A DNA stretch of 7,785 bases from Acidobacteriota bacterium (GCA_021779795.1 JAJXZZ010000144.1:1-7785); one strand, 5' to 3'. Counted from the first letter of the stretch, positions 1 to 7,086 are shown. The notes: generated from the letters alone by a model not told the origin. A program made the numbers and translations.

Positions 1-706
1 GGCGCGCGGTCATCGCGGCGGCGACGAGCGTCTCCCCGTTCCACACGAGGCGGACGCCGCCGGCGAACTCGACGGTGCGCTCGGCGCGGGCCACGCGCGC
101 GCGGCCCGCCGTGACGCTCCACGCCCCTTCCCCCCCCGCGCCCGCGTCGGCGTGCACGACGACCTGGTCGAGCAGCGAGAGGGTGTCGCGGGCGCGGTCG
201 TACGACAGACCGACCGCGCGGCCCCGCACGCCGCCCCTCGAGAACCGCACCGGCCCCGGCGCGCGCACGATGGCGCTCGCGTTCGAATAGGCCGCCCGGT
301 CGGCTCGCACCTCGAGGCCGTCGGTGGCGGTCAGCACGACCGAGCCGGCGAGCGTGACGTCGATGTCGGGCGCCGACCCCACGAGGTCCGCGGTGTCGGC
401 GGTGATGGTGTAGTCCTTGCCGTGCCGGTGGAGCACGACGAAGCGGGGGCGCGTGAGCCGCGTCCGGCCGTCGGCGTATTGCACCATCCGGTCGTAGTGC
501 TCGACCGCGGTGTCGCGCCGGCCGCCCAGCATCCGCAGGGCGCGGCCGGAGGTGCTCTCGGCGACGGCGTTCGGTTCGCTCTTCGGCAGCGCCGGCGGCG
601 GGGGCGCCGGGGGCGCGCCCCGCCGCAGCGAGACGGCCAGCGTGCCCGCCAGCGCCAGGATGAACAGCGCGAGGCCCAGGCGCGCGCGGCGCTGCCAGCC
701 GCTCAT
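1..706 (-). CDS. lptC: LptC-like LPS-export protein, membrane-anchored, 3' end cut by window edge
   Basis: The start ATG at 706 overlaps the recJ stop codon as ATGA, and the frame stays open for 235 codons to the window edge, so the C-terminus is missing. The protein starts with a short basic segment (R6, R7, R9) and a single hydrophobic helix at about residues 8-25, a signal-anchor without a lipobox. A Pro-rich linker follows to about residue 40, then beta-rich sequence with LptC/OstA character: alternating hydrophobic strands, a segment reading TLAGSVVLTATDGLEVRA, and PGPVRF followed by a V-x-G-x-A-x-G-L-x-YD pattern. In known systems LptC sits in the inner membrane, binds LptB2FG and passes LPS to LptA in the periplasm. 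E. coli LptC is only about 191 residues; this one is longer, and its last visible segment (FAGGVRLVWNGETLVAAA) resembles a further LptA/OstA-type repeat. Family assignment rests on pattern, not alignment, so LptC/OstA-like is the safe reading. Translation is probably coupled to recJ because no good Shine-Dalgarno is visible. Confidence 0.78.
   Translation of the reverse strand, partial: MSGWQRRARLGLALFILALAGTLAVSLRRGAPPAPPPPALPKSEPNAVAESTSGRALRMLGGRRDTAVEHYDRMVQYADGRTRLTRPRFVVLHRHGKDYTITADTADLVGSAPDIDVTLAGSVVLTATDGLEVRADRAAYSNASAIVRAPGPVRFSRGGVRGRAVGLSYDRARDTLSLLDQVVVHADAGAGGEGAWSVTAGRARVARAERTVEFAGGVRLVWNGETLVAAAMTAR
703..706 (-). other. ATGA stop-start overlap between recJ and the lptC-like gene
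   Basis: The TGA stop of recJ and the ATG of the lptC-like gene share bases in the sequence ATGA. Such overlaps usually mean that a ribosome finishing the first gene re-initiates on the second. The sequence just upstream is GC-only with no AGGAG-like site, which fits dependence on coupling. Confidence 0.85.
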
Positions 707-2442
707 GGCCCGCCCGCGGCGCCCGGCGGCTCCGGCGCGCGCGCGTCGGCGAACGTCAACTCGGTGTACGTCTCGCCGTTGAACGTGTTCTGGGAGAGGG
801 AGAACGCCAGGTCGAGCGCCCCCCGGTTGGCCGCGAGGAACGCTTCGCGCTCGGCCGCGCGCCAGGCGATGGTGCGGAAGATCCGGCCGTGCTGCCGCAC
901 GCTCATCTTCAGGTGCCGCTCCTTGATCCGGCGCGGGCCGTCGACGATCTCGACCGGGCCGGCGCAGAAGACCGGCCGGGGATTGCCGATGCCGAACGGC
1001 GCGAGCGACAGGATCTCCTCGACCAGGCGCCCCTTGATCGCATCCAGCCCCAGCCGGGCGTCCACGCGCAGCCGGGGCCGCAGGTCGTCGGGGCCGAGCC
1101 GGTCGTCGGCGTACGCCTGCAGCGCGTCGCGGAACGCCCGGATCGACGCCGCCTCGAGCGACAGGCCGGCCGCCATCTTGTGCCCGCCGAACCGCACCAG
1201 GTGGCCGCTCACCGCTTCGAGCGCGCCGAGCATGTCGAACGCCGGGATGCTCCGGCACGACCCGTGGCCGACGCCGTCCTCGACCGAGATCACGACGGCC
1301 GGGCGGGCGAACGCGTCCACCAGCTTCGAGGCGACGATGCCGATGACGCCGCGGTGCCACCCGTCGCCCGACACCACCAGCACGGCGTGGGCGCCGACGT
1401 CGGGGTCGGTCTCGATGGCGCGGCGCGCGGCCGCCAGGATCTCCTGCTCCTGCTCCTGGCGCCGCAGGTTCTCGTCGTTGAGGGCCGCCGCCAGGGCCCG
1501 CGCCTCGGCCTCCAGCGCGTCGTCGTCGGCCAGCAGCAGACGCGCCGCGATGTCGGGCGTCGCCATCCGGCCCGCGGCGTTGACGCGCGGCGCGAGCACG
1601 AACGACACGTGGTAGCTGTCGATCGGCTTGCCGGTGAGGCCCGCCGCGTCGAGCAGGGCGCGCAGACCGACCTTGTGCGGGCCGCGCGACAGCATCTCGA
1701 GGCCGAGCTTCGCGATGACGCGGTTCTCGCCGACGAGCGGCACCACGTCGGCCAGCGTGCCGATGGCCGCGATCTTGAGGAAGCCCGGCACCCACTTCTC
1801 GCGGCCCGTGCGCGCGCACAGCGCCTGCACCAGCTTGAGCGCGACACCCACCCCCGCCAGGTGCTTGTCGGGGTACGCGCAGTCGCGGCGCTTCGGGTTG
1901 ATGACGGCCAGCGCGCGCGGCAGCTCCCGGTCCGGCTCGTGGTGATCGGTGATGACCAGGTCGACGCCCAGCTCGGCGGCGCGGCGCGCCGCCTCGTGGC
2001 TGCGGATTCCGCAGTCCACCGACACGATGAGGCCGACGCCCTCGGCGTGCAGCCGCTCCACCGACGCCTCCTGCAGGCCGTACCCGTCGCGCATCCGCTC
2101 GGGGATGAAGTGCGCCACGTCGCCGCCGAGCGCGGCGACGACCCGCTCCAGGATGACCGTCGCCGTGATGCCGTCCACGTCGTAGTCGCCGTGGATGACG
2201 ATCCGCTCGCGGCGGGCGATGGCCGCGAGGATCCGGTCCACCGCCGGCCGCATGTCGGCGAGCGCGAACGGGTCGTGCAGGTGGTCGAGCGAGGGGCGCA
2301 GGAAGCGGTCGGCCTGCTCGGGCGTCGTGACGCCGCGCTGCCACAGCAGGCGCGCGGTCACCGTCCCGATGCCCGCGGCCGCCGACAGCGCGGCGGCCGC
2401 CCCGTCGTCGGCGGGCTGGAACTCCCAGATCAGCTGAGACAT
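703..2442 (-). CDS. recJ: Single-stranded-DNA-specific exonuclease RecJ
   Basis: A 579-residue protein, close to the 577 of E. coli RecJ, so it looks complete. RecJ degrades single-stranded DNA 5'-3' in the cytoplasm in RecF-pathway recombination, mismatch repair and replication-fork processing. The DHH catalytic core is intact: HGDYDVDGIT at residues 84-93, PERMRDGYGL at 114-123 (the family's P-x-R-x-x-x-GYG motif), DCGI at 143-146 and the DHHE signature at 166-169, all expected metal-binding positions. Further on are the DHHA1-domain motifs GWHRGVIGIVASKL, GSCRSIPAFD and FGGHKMAAGLS, then LAPFGIGNPRP leading into the C-terminal OB-fold. The start MSQLIWEF at 2442 lies 11 bp after the accA stop. 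A GGAG inside the last accA codons is rather far upstream (14 nt), so initiation may depend on coupling to accA. The open frame continues upstream into accA, but that part is out of frame with a real protein and was excluded. The gene ends in a 4-bp overlap with the lptC-like gene. Confidence 0.97.
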   Translation of the reverse strand: MSQLIWEFQPADDGAAAALSAAAGIGTVTARLLWQRGVTTPEQADRFLRPSLDHLHDPFALADMRPAVDRILAAIARRERIVIHGDYDVDGITATVILERVVAALGGDVAHFIPERMRDGYGLQEASVERLHAEGVGLIVSVDCGIRSHEAARRAAELGVDLVITDHHEPDRELPRALAVINPKRRDCAYPDKHLAGVGVALKLVQALCARTGREKWVPGFLKIAAIGTLADVVPLVGENRVIAKLGLEMLSRGPHKVGLRALLDAAGLTGKPIDSYHVSFVLAPRVNAAGRMATPDIAARLLLADDDALEAEARALAAALNDENLRRQEQEQEILAAARRAIETDPDVGAHAVLVVSGDGWHRGVIGIVASKLVDAFARPAVVISVEDGVGHGSCRSIPAFDMLGALEAVSGHLVRFGGHKMAAGLSLEAASIRAFRDALQAYADDRLGPDDLRPRLRVDARLGLDAIKGRLVEEILSLAPFGIGNPRPVFCAGPVEIVDGPRRIKERHLKMSVRQHGRIFRTIAWRAAEREAFLAANRGALDLAFSLSQNTFNGETYTELTFADARAPEPPGAAGGP

Positions 2443-2453
2443 GACGGCCGCGC

Positions 2454-3434
2454 CTACTCCGCCCGCTCGAGGAAGTCGATGCCGAGCCGGCCCATCTGGC
2501 GGAACTTCGCGTAGCGCGCCTCGAGCCGCGCCTCGGGGGACAGGGCGCCGACCGCGGCGAGCGCCTCGCCGATGGCGCGGTCGAGCAGCCCCGCCGCCGC
2601 GGCCGGGTCGTTGTGCGCGCCGCCCGCCGGCTCGGGCACGATGGCGTCCACGATGCCGAGCCGCAGCATGTCGGGCGCCGTCAGCTTGAGCGCTTCGGAC
2701 GCCTCGACCTTCTTGCCCGCGTCGCGCCACAGGATGGCCGCGCACCCCTCGGGCGGGATGACGCTGTAGATGGCGAACTCCTGGATCAGGATCCGGTCGC
2801 CGATGGCCAGGCCGAGGGCGCCGCCGCTGCCCCCCTCGCCGCACACCGCCACGACGATGGGCACGTCGAGCACGGCCATCTCGCGCAGGTTGTAGGCGAT
2901 CGCCTCGGCCACGCCCCGCTCCTCCGACTCGATCCCGGGGTAGGCGGCCGGCGTGTCCACGATCACGATGACGGCGCGGCCGAACTTCTCGGCGAGCCGC
3001 ATCGCCCGCAGCGCCTTGCGGTACCCCTCGGGCCGCGCGTAGCCGAAGTTCCGGTAGATCTTCTGCTTGGTGTCGGCCCCGCCCTTCTGGTGCCCCACGA
3101 CGAGCACCGGCTCCCCGTGGTAGCGCGCCAGGCCCGCGACGATCGCGTGGTCGTCGGCGAACCGGCGGTCGCCGTGGACCTCGGCGAAGTCGGTGAACAG
3201 CCGCGCGACGTAGTCGAGCATGAACGGCCGGTTGGGGTGCCGGGCCAGCTGCACGCGCTGCCACGGCGCCAGATTCGCGTAGATCTCCCGGCGCATCGAG
3301 TCGATCCGCCGCTGCAGCTGGCCGATGTCGGCGTCGCGCTGCTCGGTGCGCGGCATCATCGCCAGCGCCTCGATCTCCTTCTTCAGGACCGCCAGCGGCG
3401 CCTCGAAGTCCAGCACCTCGTTGGGCTTGTTCAT
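2454..3434 (-). CDS. accA: Acetyl-CoA carboxylase carboxyltransferase subunit alpha
   Basis: A 326-residue protein, near the family's usual ~320. With AccD it forms the carboxyltransferase that moves a carboxyl group from carboxybiotin to acetyl-CoA, making malonyl-CoA, the first committed step of fatty-acid synthesis in the cytoplasm. The N-terminus (LDFEAP, residues 8-13, then a helical region to about 60 ending in WQRVQLARHPNRP) is typical of AccA. Crotonase-fold motifs follow: GHQKG at 114-118, NFGYARPEGYRKAL at 129-142, DTPAAYPG at 160-167, GEGGSGGAL at 199-207, SVIPPEGCAAILW at 224-236 and EPAGGAH at 268-274. The second Ala in DTPAAYPG replaces a Gly of E. coli AccA; this is conservative and probably lineage variation. 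The start ATG at 3434 has an AGGAG 4 nt upstream and lies 14 bp after the dnaE stop. The dnaE-accA order is the same as in E. coli. AccD and the biotin subunits AccB/AccC are not in this window. The much longer open frame running upstream of this ATG is a shadow of dnaE. Confidence 0.97.
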   Translation of the reverse strand: MNKPNEVLDFEAPLAVLKKEIEALAMMPRTEQRDADIGQLQRRIDSMRREIYANLAPWQRVQLARHPNRPFMLDYVARLFTDFAEVHGDRRFADDHAIVAGLARYHGEPVLVVGHQKGGADTKQKIYRNFGYARPEGYRKALRAMRLAEKFGRAVIVIVDTPAAYPGIESEERGVAEAIAYNLREMAVLDVPIVVAVCGEGGSGGALGLAIGDRILIQEFAIYSVIPPEGCAAILWRDAGKKVEASEALKLTAPDMLRLGIVDAIVPEPAGGAHNDPAAAAGLLDRAIGEALAAVGALSPEARLEARYAKFRQMGRLGIDFLERAE

Positions 3435-3438
3435 GTCT

Positions 3439-3443
3439 CTCCT
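3439..3443 (-). promoter_or_regulatory. Ribosome binding site of accA
   Basis: AGGAG on the minus strand, 4 nt before the accA ATG, in the short gap after the dnaE stop. It is the clearest Shine-Dalgarno in the window; recJ, lptC, dnaE and the propeller gene have weaker or no visible sites. It supports the ATG at 3434 as the accA start and suggests AccA can be translated independently of dnaE. Confidence 0.75.
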
Positions 3444-3448
3444 GGATG

Positions 3449-6400
3449 CTACCGCAGAACCACGGCGCCCTGGCCGCACACCTTCTCCAGCTCGACGACC
3501 AGCTCGGCCGACGGCCGCACGCGCGTCGGGCCCAGCAGGTCGGCCCGCACGCGCACCGGCCGCGCGCCGCCCCGCAGTTCGACCTCGAGCGAGACGCGGC
3601 GATCGCCCTTGTGCCGCGACAGCACGCCCAGGATCGCCTCCACCGTGGAGCGGTCGTGCGGCGGCATGGTCAGGCGCACGGCCACCGACCGCGCGGCCTT
3701 CTCGCGGACCGCCTCGATGGGCGCGATCTCGCTGGCCTTCATCCGCCCCTTGTCCTCGTCGCGCTCGAACAGCCCCTTGACGAGGACCATGCTGTCCACC
3801 TGGATCAGCGACACGGCCTTCTCGAACGCGTCCGGGAAGACGACCACCTCGACGCTGCCCTGCGGGTCGTCGAGCGTGAAGGCGGCCATGCGGGCCCCCT
3901 TGCGCGTCTTGAGCGGGCGCACCGCCGTGACGATGCCGCCGATGGTCGCCTCGACCGCCCGGGCGGGCGCCGGCGGCCCCTCCTCGGCGCCCTCGCCGGG
4001 GGGCTCCCCCTCCGCCAGCAGGTCGGCGATCGCCCGGGCGCCGATGGCCCGCAGCTCCTCGGCGTAGCGCTCGATCGGGTGCCCGCTCCAGAAGAGGCCG
4101 AGCGACTCCTTCTCGCCCGACAGCTGCTGCGCCTCGGTCCAGGCCGGGACCTCGGGCGCCTCGGCGTCGAGGGGCGCGGCGCCCCCGCCCGGCTCGTCGA
4201 GGCCGCCGAACAGCTGCGCCTGCCCCTGGTCCCGGTCGCGGCGCGTCCGGTTGCCGTGGTCGATCGCCTTCTCGACGGCCGCGAACAGCCGGGCCCTGAA
4301 CGCCGCGGGCGGCAGCGCGGCCAGCGCCGGGGACGCGGCGGCGAGCGAGTCCATCGCGCCCGCCTTGACGAGGCTCTCGAGCACGCGCCGGTTCACCTGC
4401 CGCGAGTCGAGCTGCTCGCACAGCTCGAACAGCGAGCGGATGCGGCCGGCCTTCTGCCGCACGTCGAGCAGCGCCTGTACGGCCGACTCGCCCACGTTCT
4501 TCACCGCGCCGAGGCCGAACCGGATCCCCTCGGGCGTCACCGTGAACCGCAGGTCGCTGCTGTTGAGATCGGGCGGCAGCACCGTCAGGCCCAGCTCGCG
4601 GCACTCGCCGAGGTACAGCGCCAGCTTCGGCGTGTTCTGCGACTCGATGGTCAGCAGCGCCGCCATGAAGTGGGCCGGGTAGTTGGCCTTCAGGTAGGCC
4701 GTCTGGTAGGCCACCACCGCGTAGGTGGTCGAGTGCGACTTGTTGAAGCCGTAGCCGGCGAACGCCTCCATCAGGTCGAACAGCGCGGCGGCCTTCTTGG
4801 CGTCCACGCCCCTGGCCTTCGCGCCGTCGAGGAACTTCTGGCGCTGCGCCTGCATGACCTCGGGGTTCTTCTTCCCCATCGCCTTCCGGAGCAGGTCGGC
4901 CTCGCCGAGCGTGAAGCCGGCCACCTCGTAGGCGATGCGCATGACCTGTTCCTGGTAGGCGATGACGCCGTAGGTCTCGCGCAGCACCGGCTCCAGCTCG
5001 GGCAGGTCGTACTTCACCTCGACGCGCCCGTGCCGGCGGTTGATGAAGTCGTCCACCATGCCGCCGCGCAGCGGACCCGGCCGGTAGAGCGCGTTGAGGG
5101 CGATGAGGTCCTCGAGCCGCTGCGGCCTGGCCTTGCGCAGGATGTCGCGCATCCCGCCGCTCTCGAACTGGAACACGCCGAGCGTCTGGCCGGCCGCGAA
5201 CAGGTCGTACGTCTTCTGGTCGTCGATCGGGATCGCGGCCAGGCTCACCGTCTCGCCCGTCGTCCGCGCGATCTCGACCACGGCGTCGTCGAGCAGCGTG
5301 AGCGTGCTCAGCCCGAGGAAGTCCATCTTCAGGAGACCGATCCGCTCGATCTCCTTCATGCTCCACTGCGTCGTGATCTCGTCGCGGGCGCCCTTGTGCA
5401 GCGGGGCGAACTCGGTGATCGGCCGCGGCGCGATGACCACGCCCGCCGCGTGCACCGACGCGTGGCGCGAGAGCCCCTCGAGACGCCGGGCGACCTCGAG
5501 CAGCTCCTTGACGCGCGCGTCGGCGGCCTCCATCTCGCGCAGGGCCGGGTTCTCGACCAGCGCCTTGTCGAGCGTCATGTCGAGCGCGGCCGGGATCTGC
5601 TTGGCCACCTTGTCGACGTCCGCGTAGGGGATGTCGAGGGCGCGGCCGACGTCGCGCACGACCGCGCGCGCCTTCATCGTGCCGAACGTGATGATCTGCG
5701 CCACGTTCTCGCGGCCGTACTTGCGCGTGACGTACTCGATCACCTCGCCGCGCCGGCGCTCGCAGAAGTCGATGTCGATGTCGGGCATCGACACGCGCTC
5801 GGGGTTCAGGAACCGCTCGAAGATCAGGTCGAAGTGGAGCGGGTCGACGTCGGTGATGTTCAGGCAGTAGGCGACGACGCTGCCGGCGGCCGAGCCGCGC
5901 CCGGGCCCGACCGGGATGCCGTGCTCGCGGGCGTAGCGGATGAAATCCCAGACGATCAGGAAGTACCCGGCGTACTTCATCCGCTTGATCATCTCGATCT
6001 CGTAGGCCACGCGCGTCCGGTACTCCTCCATCGTGTGGCGGAGCTGCCCGGCCGCCTCGAGCCCCGCGAGGCGCGGCCGCCTCCGCTCGAACCCCTCCCA
6101 CACCGTCCGCTCGAAGTACTCGTCGAGGCTGCTCCCCGCCGGCACGTCGAAGTCGGGCAGGTGGTTGACCGTCCGGCCGAGATCCACGTGGCAGCGCTCG
6201 GCGATGAGCACCGTGTTCGCCAGCGCGCCCGGGACGTCGCCGAACAGCTGCGCCATCTCGGCCGGCGACTTCAGGTAGAACTGGTCGCCGTGGTACCGCA
6301 TCCGCTCCGCCTCGTTGACGGTCTTCCCCGTCCCGATGCAGAGCAGGATGTCGTGGGCCTTGGCGTCGTCGCGGCGCAGGTAGTGGACGTCGTTGGTGCA

Positions 6401-7006
6401 GACCAGCGGCAGGTCCAGCGCCCGGGCCACGCGCTGCAGGCCGGCGTTGACCGGGCGTTGCTCCTCGATGCCCTGGTACTGGAGCTCGAGGAAGAAGTTG
6501 CCCGGCCCGAGGATGTCGCGGTAGGCGGCGGCCGTCTCGAGCGCCTGCTCCTCCCGGCCGGCGCGCAGGTGCACCGGGATCTCCCCCTTGAGGCAGCTGC
6601 TGAGGCCGATGAGCCCCCGCGCGTGCCGGGCCAGCAGCTCCTTGTCGATCCGCGGCCGGTAGTAGAACCCCTCCGTGTAGGCGAACGACACCAGCTTGAT
6701 GAGGTTCCGGTACCCCTCCTCGTTCTCGGCCAGCAGCACCAGGTGGTTGTTGCTCTCCGAAATGGCGCCGCTCCGGGCGAACCGGCTCCCCGTGGCGACG
6801 TAGGTCTCGCACCCGAGGATCGGCTTGACCCCCTTCTGCCGCGCCTTGTCGTGGAAGATGACCGACGAGAACATGTTCCCGTGCTCGGTGACCGCCAGCG
6901 CCGGGACCTTGTCCCGGGCGGCCTGGTCGAGCAGCTCGCCCACCTTGCACGCGCCGTCGAGCAGCGAGTACTCGGTGTGGAGATGGAGGTGAATGAACTC
7001 GGCCAT
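3449..7006 (-). CDS. dnaE: DNA polymerase III subunit alpha (replicative polymerase, DnaE1 type)
   Basis: An 1185-residue protein (E. coli 1160), apparently complete. It is the catalytic subunit that copies the chromosome. The PHP domain (about 1-270) opens with HLHLHTEYSLLDGA and carries H8, H10, D17, H42 (in TEHGNM), E67 and the D206-V-H208 pair. The polymerase core shows VGPGRGSAAGSV at 366-377, the catalytic aspartates in PDIDIDF (D409, D411) and the third in KMDFLGL (D562), plus YRPGPLRGGM (641-650), YQEQVM (684-689) and FNKSHSTTYA (754-763). A helix-hairpin-helix region follows, then a sliding-clamp-binding motif QAQLF at 929-933, an OB-fold (about 1019-1080) and a C-terminal region. 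Low-complexity linkers lie around 934-956 and 999-1016. The start is well fixed: the frame has a TAA 18 codons upstream and no other start codon in between. The Shine-Dalgarno is weak. It heads the dnaE-accA-recJ-lptC unit. The length and OB/clamp architecture argue against PolC or the error-prone DnaE2. Confidence 0.98.
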   Translation of the reverse strand: MAEFIHLHLHTEYSLLDGACKVGELLDQAARDKVPALAVTEHGNMFSSVIFHDKARQKGVKPILGCETYVATGSRFARSGAISESNNHLVLLAENEEGYRNLIKLVSFAYTEGFYYRPRIDKELLARHARGLIGLSSCLKGEIPVHLRAGREEQALETAAAYRDILGPGNFFLELQYQGIEEQRPVNAGLQRVARALDLPLVCTNDVHYLRRDDAKAHDILLCIGTGKTVNEAERMRYHGDQFYLKSPAEMAQLFGDVPGALANTVLIAERCHVDLGRTVNHLPDFDVPAGSSLDEYFERTVWEGFERRRPRLAGLEAAGQLRHTMEEYRTRVAYEIEMIKRMKYAGYFLIVWDFIRYAREHGIPVGPGRGSAAGSVVAYCLNITDVDPLHFDLIFERFLNPERVSMPDIDIDFCERRRGEVIEYVTRKYGRENVAQIITFGTMKARAVVRDVGRALDIPYADVDKVAKQIPAALDMTLDKALVENPALREMEAADARVKELLEVARRLEGLSRHASVHAAGVVIAPRPITEFAPLHKGARDEITTQWSMKEIERIGLLKMDFLGLSTLTLLDDAVVEIARTTGETVSLAAIPIDDQKTYDLFAAGQTLGVFQFESGGMRDILRKARPQRLEDLIALNALYRPGPLRGGMVDDFINRRHGRVEVKYDLPELEPVLRETYGVIAYQEQVMRIAYEVAGFTLGEADLLRKAMGKKNPEVMQAQRQKFLDGAKARGVDAKKAAALFDLMEAFAGYGFNKSHSTTYAVVAYQTAYLKANYPAHFMAALLTIESQNTPKLALYLGECRELGLTVLPPDLNSSDLRFTVTPEGIRFGLGAVKNVGESAVQALLDVRQKAGRIRSLFELCEQLDSRQVNRRVLESLVKAGAMDSLAAASPALAALPPAAFRARLFAAVEKAIDHGNRTRRDRDQGQAQLFGGLDEPGGGAAPLDAEAPEVPAWTEAQQLSGEKESLGLFWSGHPIERYAEELRAIGARAIADLLAEGEPPGEGAEEGPPAPARAVEATIGGIVTAVRPLKTRKGARMAAFTLDDPQGSVEVVVFPDAFEKAVSLIQVDSMVLVKGLFERDEDKGRMKASEIAPIEAVREKAARSVAVRLTMPPHDRSTVEAILGVLSRHKGDRRVSLEVELRGGARPVRVRADLLGPTRVRPSAELVVELEKVCGQGAVVLR
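4208..4222 (-). other. Sliding-clamp (beta/DnaN) binding pentapeptide in DnaE
   Basis: These five codons encode Q-A-Q-L-F (residues 929-933). This fits the bacterial beta-clamp-binding consensus Q-x-x-L/M-F and lies at the position of the internal QADMF motif of E. coli DnaE, between the helix-hairpin-helix region and the OB-fold. It would tether the polymerase to DnaN for processive synthesis. Function is inferred from motif and position. Confidence 0.75.
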
Positions 7007-7009
7007 CGG

Positions 7010-7058
7010 GACGGTATCTCGCCAAAACCTGGGGACGGGGAAAGTCGCCTGACGGTAT
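7010..7058. repeat. Direct repeat GACGGTAT, two copies in the dnaE leader and promoter
   Basis: GACGGTAT occurs at 7010-7017, just before the dnaE start codon, and at 7051-7058, inside the palindrome. The offset is 41 bp, close to four turns of the DNA helix, so both copies would face the same side. Eight bases is short enough to be chance, but the two copies lie in a 62-bp gap. A protein-binding half-site is one possible reading. Confidence 0.4.
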
Positions 7059-7069
7059 TATACCGGGCG
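7032..7069 (+). promoter_or_regulatory. Probable promoter of the divergent beta-propeller gene
   Basis: TATTAT at 7056-7061 matches the -10 consensus at five of six positions. Allowing a 6-7 bp gap, transcription would start at 7068 or 7069, the latter being the G of the GTG start codon. The best -35 candidate, GGGACG at 7032-7037 with an 18-bp spacer, shares only the central GAC with TTGACA. The assignment rests on the -10 match and on this being the only AT-rich patch between the two genes. Confidence 0.5.
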
Positions 7070-7086
7070 TGAAGTTGGCCCGGCAC
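7050..7086 (-). promoter_or_regulatory. Promoter of the dnaE-accA-recJ-lptC operon
   Basis: A perfect sigma-70-type -10 box TATAAT reads on the minus strand at 7062-7057, striking in so GC-rich a region. Six bases further on is an A (7050), a suitable start site giving a leader of about 44 nt before the dnaE ATG. The -35 is poor: the best candidate, GTGCCG at 7086-7081 with an 18-bp spacer, matches TTGACA at three of six positions, and there is no TG extended -10. An activator or simply a strong -10 may compensate. The -10 box overlaps that of the divergent gene. Confidence 0.65.
7053..7065. repeat. 13-bp perfect palindrome spanning both -10 boxes
   Basis: CGGTATTATACCG is symmetric about the central T at 7059, with all six base pairs of each arm matching and no extension beyond. 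It contains the -10 box for each direction on opposite strands. It could act as a symmetric promoter core, or as a repressor operator lying over both promoters; the sequence does not decide between these. Confidence 0.8.

Noticed and set aside
1231..1260. GSCRS in place of the GSGRS form in the RecJ DHHA1 domain
   Set aside because: The third position of this motif varies among RecJ proteins and the essential Arg and Ser flanking it are kept, so I see no reason to suspect a defect.
2443..2453. Possible terminators or internal promoters in the accA-recJ and dnaE-accA gaps
   Set aside because: The gaps are 11 and 14 bp, too short for a stem-loop plus T-run, and no T-run or -10-like sequence is present in them.
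152..2514. Long plus-strand open frames opposite recJ and the lptC-like gene (152-1615, 889-2514) and a smaller one at 75-290
   Set aside because: They lie opposite genes with clear motifs, overlap each other, have no Shine-Dalgarno or recognisable domain and show the same shadow composition.
2934..2957. Gly to Ala change in the AccA motif (DTPAAYPG)
   Set aside because: The change is conservative, all neighbouring motif residues are intact, and it is most simply a lineage difference.
2443..3264. Upstream extension of the recJ frame into accA
   Set aside because: The extra residues are out-of-frame accA sequence rich in R, G and A. RecJ homology begins with the ATG at 2442, and the resulting length fits the family.
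3446..7072. A 1208-codon open frame on the plus strand, antisense to nearly all of dnaE
   Set aside because: Its translation is rich in R, H, L, V and D with no recognisable domain. Very high GC at third codon positions removes stop codons from opposing frames, and dnaE on the other strand has complete domain structure.
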